From assembly GCA_021852135.1 (NCBI GenBank), contig JAJZOB010000050.1:1-7990 (forward strand): a DNA stretch of 7,990 nt, read 5' to 3'. How positions within the stretch are numbered: the stretch's first letter is position 1; each line of letters starts with the position of its first letter. This document shows, one piece after another, positions 5,372-7,990 of the stretch. The position numbers were made by a program, and so were the translations under genes. The notes below the pieces were generated by a model. The model saw only the letters and a list, made by a program, of their open reading frames with translations, had not been told where the DNA came from and did no database searches. The DNA comes from Nanobdellota archaeon. GTDB lineage: Archaea; Nanoarchaeota; Nanoarchaeia; Parvarchaeales; Parvarchaeaceae.

Positions 5372-6643
5372 ATGGCAGAAACAAAACCACACATGAATTT
5401 GATTTTCATAGGGCACGTAGATTCAGGCAAGTCTACAACAGTAGGAAGGTTGCTTTATGAAACAGGGAGCTTTAGCGAGCAGGATAAGGCAAAGATTCAG
5501 AAAGATATTGAAACCTTGGGAAAGGTAGACTTTGAGTTTGCTTATTTCTTAGATACGTCAGGCGAAGAAAGAAAGAAGGGGGTAACAATAGATCTTAGTC
5601 ATGAAAAGTTTGTTACAGATAAATATGAATTTACTATAATCGATGCGCCGGGGCACGTTGACTTCATTAAAAATATGATTACCGGTGCTTCTGAGGCAGA
5701 CGCGGCAGTATTGGTTGTAGATGCCAAAGAAGGTGTAATGCAGCAGACTAGAGAACACGTTTACTTAGCAAGAGTCTTTGGTATAAAAAATCTTATAATC
5801 GCAATGAATAAAATGGACTTGTTGAATTATGATGAAGCTAAATACAAAGAAGTAAAGGATTCAGTAATAAAAGTGGTTAAGGCATCATATCCTAATGCAG
5901 AAAGCCTTAATTACATACCTATCTCATCAAAGAATGGTGAAAATCTTAAGATAAAGAGCGATAAAATGCAATGGTACACCGGCCCAACATTATTGGAAGC
6001 TTTGAACAATCTGCCTTTACCAGACAGACCTACACAATTGCCATTAAGAATACCAATAGAAGACGTTTATTCAATACAGGGAGTAGGAACGGTTCCTGTG
6101 GGTAAAGTAGTAAGCGGTATTATGAAACCAGGAGACAAGATAATCTTTGAACCTTCACACGTAACAGCAGAGGTAAAGTCTATACAGATGCACTACCAAA
6201 ATCTTGATCAAGCTGCGCCTGGCGACAACATAGGTTTTAATGTTAGAGGTATTGAAAAAGAGCAGGTAAAAAGGGGAGATATCGTTGGGTTAGTGTCAGC
6301 TCCGCCAACGGTTGTAACAGAGTTCACTGCTCAGATAATTGTTCTTAACCACCCTACGGCTATATCCGCAGGATACAGTCCGGTACTTCATGCACATACT
6401 GCACAGGTTCCAATAAAGTTCAAGAAGATACTTAGAAGGCTGGATCCAAAGACAGGACAAACAGCAGAGGAAAATCCCGCAACAATTAAACAAGGTGATG
6501 CTGCGATAGTTGTTTTGGAGCCTCTTAAACCTCTTTCAATTGAAAAAGCGGATGTTATACCTCAACTTGCTGGTTTTGCCATAAGAGACATGGGTTTAAC
6601 AATAGCAGCTGGAAGATGTATAGACCTTGTAGCTAAGACTTAA
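5372..6643 (+). CDS. tuf: Translation elongation factor 1A (EF-1 alpha), complete
   Basis: This GTPase carries aminoacyl-tRNA to the ribosomal A site in the cytoplasm. Its 423 residues are close to the usual archaeal length. The GTP-binding domain has G1 GHVDSGKST (14-22), the switch I threonine in KGVTID (Thr72), G3 DAPGH (91-95), G4 NKMD (146-149) and G5 SSK (185-187). Beta-barrel domain II covers about 220-310 (LRIPIEDVYSIQGVGTVPVG), and domain III covers about 315-423 and ends FAIRDMGLTIAAGRCIDLV. SelB and EF-Tu are excluded by the archaeal/eukaryotic switch I insert (the helix around KIQKDIETLGKVDFEFAYFLD) and by the normal length. The start is fixed by the GGAGG 7 nt upstream. In many archaea this gene is followed by rpsJ; here the next gene is convergent topA, so EF-1A appears to be transcribed alone. 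Confidence 0.97.
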   Translation: MAETKPHMNLIFIGHVDSGKSTTVGRLLYETGSFSEQDKAKIQKDIETLGKVDFEFAYFLDTSGEERKKGVTIDLSHEKFVTDKYEFTIIDAPGHVDFIKNMITGASEADAAVLVVDAKEGVMQQTREHVYLARVFGIKNLIIAMNKMDLLNYDEAKYKEVKDSVIKVVKASYPNAESLNYIPISSKNGENLKIKSDKMQWYTGPTLLEALNNLPLPDRPTQLPLRIPIEDVYSIQGVGTVPVGKVVSGIMKPGDKIIFEPSHVTAEVKSIQMHYQNLDQAAPGDNIGFNVRGIEKEQVKRGDIVGLVSAPPTVVTEFTAQIIVLNHPTAISAGYSPVLHAHTAQVPIKFKKILRRLDPKTGQTAEENPATIKQGDAAIVVLEPLKPLSIEKADVIPQLAGFAIRDMGLTIAAGRCIDLVAKT

Positions 6644-6657
6644 AGAACTTTTTAATG

Positions 6658-6679
6658 CTGGTAGTGCTTTTACTATCAG
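6658..6679. terminator. Hairpin between convergent EF-1A and topA
   Basis: CTGGTAGT (6658-6665) pairs with ACTATCAG (6672-6679) through eight pairs, one a G-U wobble, around a GCTTTT loop. The stem ends exactly at the topA stop codon (6682-6680) and begins 15 nt past the EF-1A stop, with a T5 run (6649-6653) just before it. A bidirectional 3'-end structure is likely. Whether it terminates transcription or protects RNA ends is inference. Confidence 0.5.
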
Positions 6680-7990
6680 TTATTCTTTAGCTTTTTCCTT
6701 TGCGCCGGCTTTTTCTTTCTTTTTGACTTTGCATGCAGGGTTTACGCAGAAAATGTAGGTCCTTTTGCTTTCTTTTGCATGCCATTCTATCATGTGTATC
6801 CCGCATTTTGGACAGGTCTGTGGCGATATAAAAAAGTAACCAGACTGGGGTAAAGGCATACCAAAGTGACATTTTGGATAATCACTGCAGCCTACAAAAC
6901 GTTTGTGACTTTTCTTTGATACCACTAGCTTTAGTTTTCCGCCGCTTTTAGGACAGGTCCCAAATATATATTGTTGCAGAAGAGCTTTGTGCATAAGCTC
7001 TTTTATCTCCTTCTTTTTGCTTTGTAGCTTTCTCAGTACTTCTTTAAGCATTTCTCTGGATTCATCAACTACTTCTTCTTTCTTTTTCTGTCCTTCTTCT
7101 ATTCTTTTCATTTCTTTCTCAATAGTTGCAGTCAGCTCTGGTCCTGTTATATCATTTGATACTCTCTCCATGTTCTCTATAACGGCAAATGCTACTTCAC
7201 TAGGTATAAGAGTCCTGCTTGCTGAGATGTATCTTCTTTCCATGAGTTTTTTAAGTATTTCAGGCCTGGTAGCCTTTGTACCAAGGTTTAGCTCCTCCAT
7301 TATTTTTAATATTGCGCCTTGCGAATAGTTTCCAGGGGGAGTAGTAAAATCCTCATTTTCATTTATCTCTTTTATTTTTAATTTTTCACCCTCTTTTATC
7401 TCTGGCAGTATGTTTTCTTCATACTTTGAAAAGATATAAATTGATCTCCATCCGGGTATGAGTATCCTGCTGCCTCTTGCCGTGAATTCATTTTCTTTTA
7501 TGTTCATCTTGACGGAAATTATCTCTTCTTCTGATTCCTCCAATAAAGTTGCCAGAAATCTACGGCTTATCAAATCAAAGATTTTTGCTTCTTGCGGATT
7601 AAGCTTTTCAGAGGGTAGTTTTACGGGGTGTATAGGAGGGTGGTCTCTTGCTTCTTTTCCTCTGGAAGGATTCAGCGGCTTTTTCAGTATCTCTGCGGCT
7701 GTTTTTGCATATGTATTTGAATTACCCAGTTCGTTAAGTATTTCTTTTAGATCCAAAGTGGGCGGATAAACTTCACTGTCTGTTCTAGGATAAGAAACAT
7801 AACCCTTCATATACAAACCTTGGACTATACGCATAGCATTGGGTACCGAAAAGCCTATTGCGGCCGCGCTTCTTAGAAAAGAAGTCGTGTTAAAAGGCTT
7901 TGGAGGGCTGACTCTCTTTCTTTTGTTCTCAACTTTTGTTATATTAGCATTTTTCTCTTTTTTTATCTTTCTTAGTTTTTCTGCAGTTTT
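6680..7990 (-). CDS. topA: DNA topoisomerase I (type IA), C-terminal 436 residues
   Basis: This type IA topoisomerase relaxes negative supercoils by passing strands through a 5'-phosphotyrosine break. The frame stays open to the right edge, so the N-terminal Toprim domain is outside and the methionine at 7834 is internal. Visible residues are counted from the edge. PPKPFNTTSFLRSAAAIGF (about 28-46) leads to the active-site motif GYVSYPRTDS with catalytic Tyr67 (7790-7792). HPPIHP (117-122) and LGTKATRPEILKKLMERRYI (about 236-255) are standard family blocks. The C-terminus carries zinc fingers: CPKSGG...GCSDYPKC (about 346-374), in which the second expected Cys is Ser, and a complete CPKC...C..NPAC finger (about 393-420). 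It ends in a Lys/Ala-rich tail. Reverse gyrase cannot be formally excluded without the N-terminus, but the zinc-finger tail favours ordinary TopA. It is convergent with EF-1A. Confidence 0.95.
   Translation of the reverse strand, partial: KTAEKLRKIKKEKNANITKVENKRKRVSPPKPFNTTSFLRSAAAIGFSVPNAMRIVQGLYMKGYVSYPRTDSEVYPPTLDLKEILNELGNSNTYAKTAAEILKKPLNPSRGKEARDHPPIHPVKLPSEKLNPQEAKIFDLISRRFLATLLEESEEEIISVKMNIKENEFTARGSRILIPGWRSIYIFSKYEENILPEIKEGEKLKIKEINENEDFTTPPGNYSQGAILKIMEELNLGTKATRPEILKKLMERRYISASRTLIPSEVAFAVIENMERVSNDITGPELTATIEKEMKRIEEGQKKKEEVVDESREMLKEVLRKLQSKKKEIKELMHKALLQQYIFGTCPKSGGKLKLVVSKKSHKRFVGCSDYPKCHFGMPLPQSGYFFISPQTCPKCGIHMIEWHAKESKRTYIFCVNPACKVKKKEKAGAKEKAKE

Noticed and set aside
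6987..7769. Two plus-strand ORFs opposite topA (6987-7328 and 7458-7769)
   Set aside because: They are antisense to conserved topoisomerase coding sequence. Their Ser/Phe/Leu-rich composition is what the reverse of Lys/Glu-rich coding gives.
7834..7834. ATG at 7834 as the start of topA
   Set aside because: The frame continues upstream to the window edge with conserved type IA topoisomerase sequence (PPKPFNTTSFLRSAAAIGF), so this Met is internal.
7850..7858. Third copy of AAAGCCTAT, within topA
   Set aside because: It encodes conserved topoisomerase residues (Ile-Gly-Phe) and is not near a start codon, so it is taken as chance.

Overview
The window looks like a chromosomal piece of a small-genome, AT-rich archaeon. 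The asparaginyl-tRNA synthetase and the elongation factor 1A are archaeal in type. The promoters are BRE/TATA type. One gene has an archaeal class III (type IV pilin-like) signal sequence, and the topoisomerase I is the archaeal, zinc-finger-ended form. High A+T, mostly leaderless genes and a surface protein with 'TFTESGLPSN' repeats would suit an acidophilic Thermoplasmata or DPANN/ARMAN-like (Parvarchaeota/Micrarchaeota) lineage. That placement is an inference from style, not a database match.

Layout from left to right: (1) 1-283, minus strand: the N-terminal part of a membrane protein running off the left edge. (2) 377-1663, minus: complete asparaginyl-tRNA synthetase (asnS). (3) 1664-1747: an 84-bp divergent promoter region carrying a perfect 9-bp inverted repeat next to the two start codons. 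(4) 1748-5041, plus: a 1097-residue surface protein with a pilin-like N-terminus, a tandem array of ~77-residue repeats (two of them identical in DNA), a beta-propeller-like region and a C-terminal repeat. (5) 5042-5371: a 330-bp AT-rich gap with T-run terminators, imperfect hairpins and a strong promoter with a 15-bp palindrome at the expected start site. (6) 5372-6643, plus: elongation factor 1A. (7) 6644-6679: a short convergent gap filled mostly by a hairpin. (8) 6680-7990, minus: the C-terminal 436 residues of DNA topoisomerase I, with the N-terminus beyond the right edge.

Three genes (left-edge membrane protein, asnS, surface protein) have a TATA-like element centred about 25-29 nt before the ATG and no Shine-Dalgarno sequence, so they are probably leaderless. 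EF-1A instead has a GGAGG Shine-Dalgarno and a predicted leader of about 40 nt. asnS, EF-1A and topA are housekeeping functions (tRNA charging, ribosome elongation, DNA topology). The surface protein between them is the accessory and least understood element, and its recently duplicated repeats are the most noteworthy signal. I see no tRNA, rRNA, CRISPR array, insertion sequence or phage gene.
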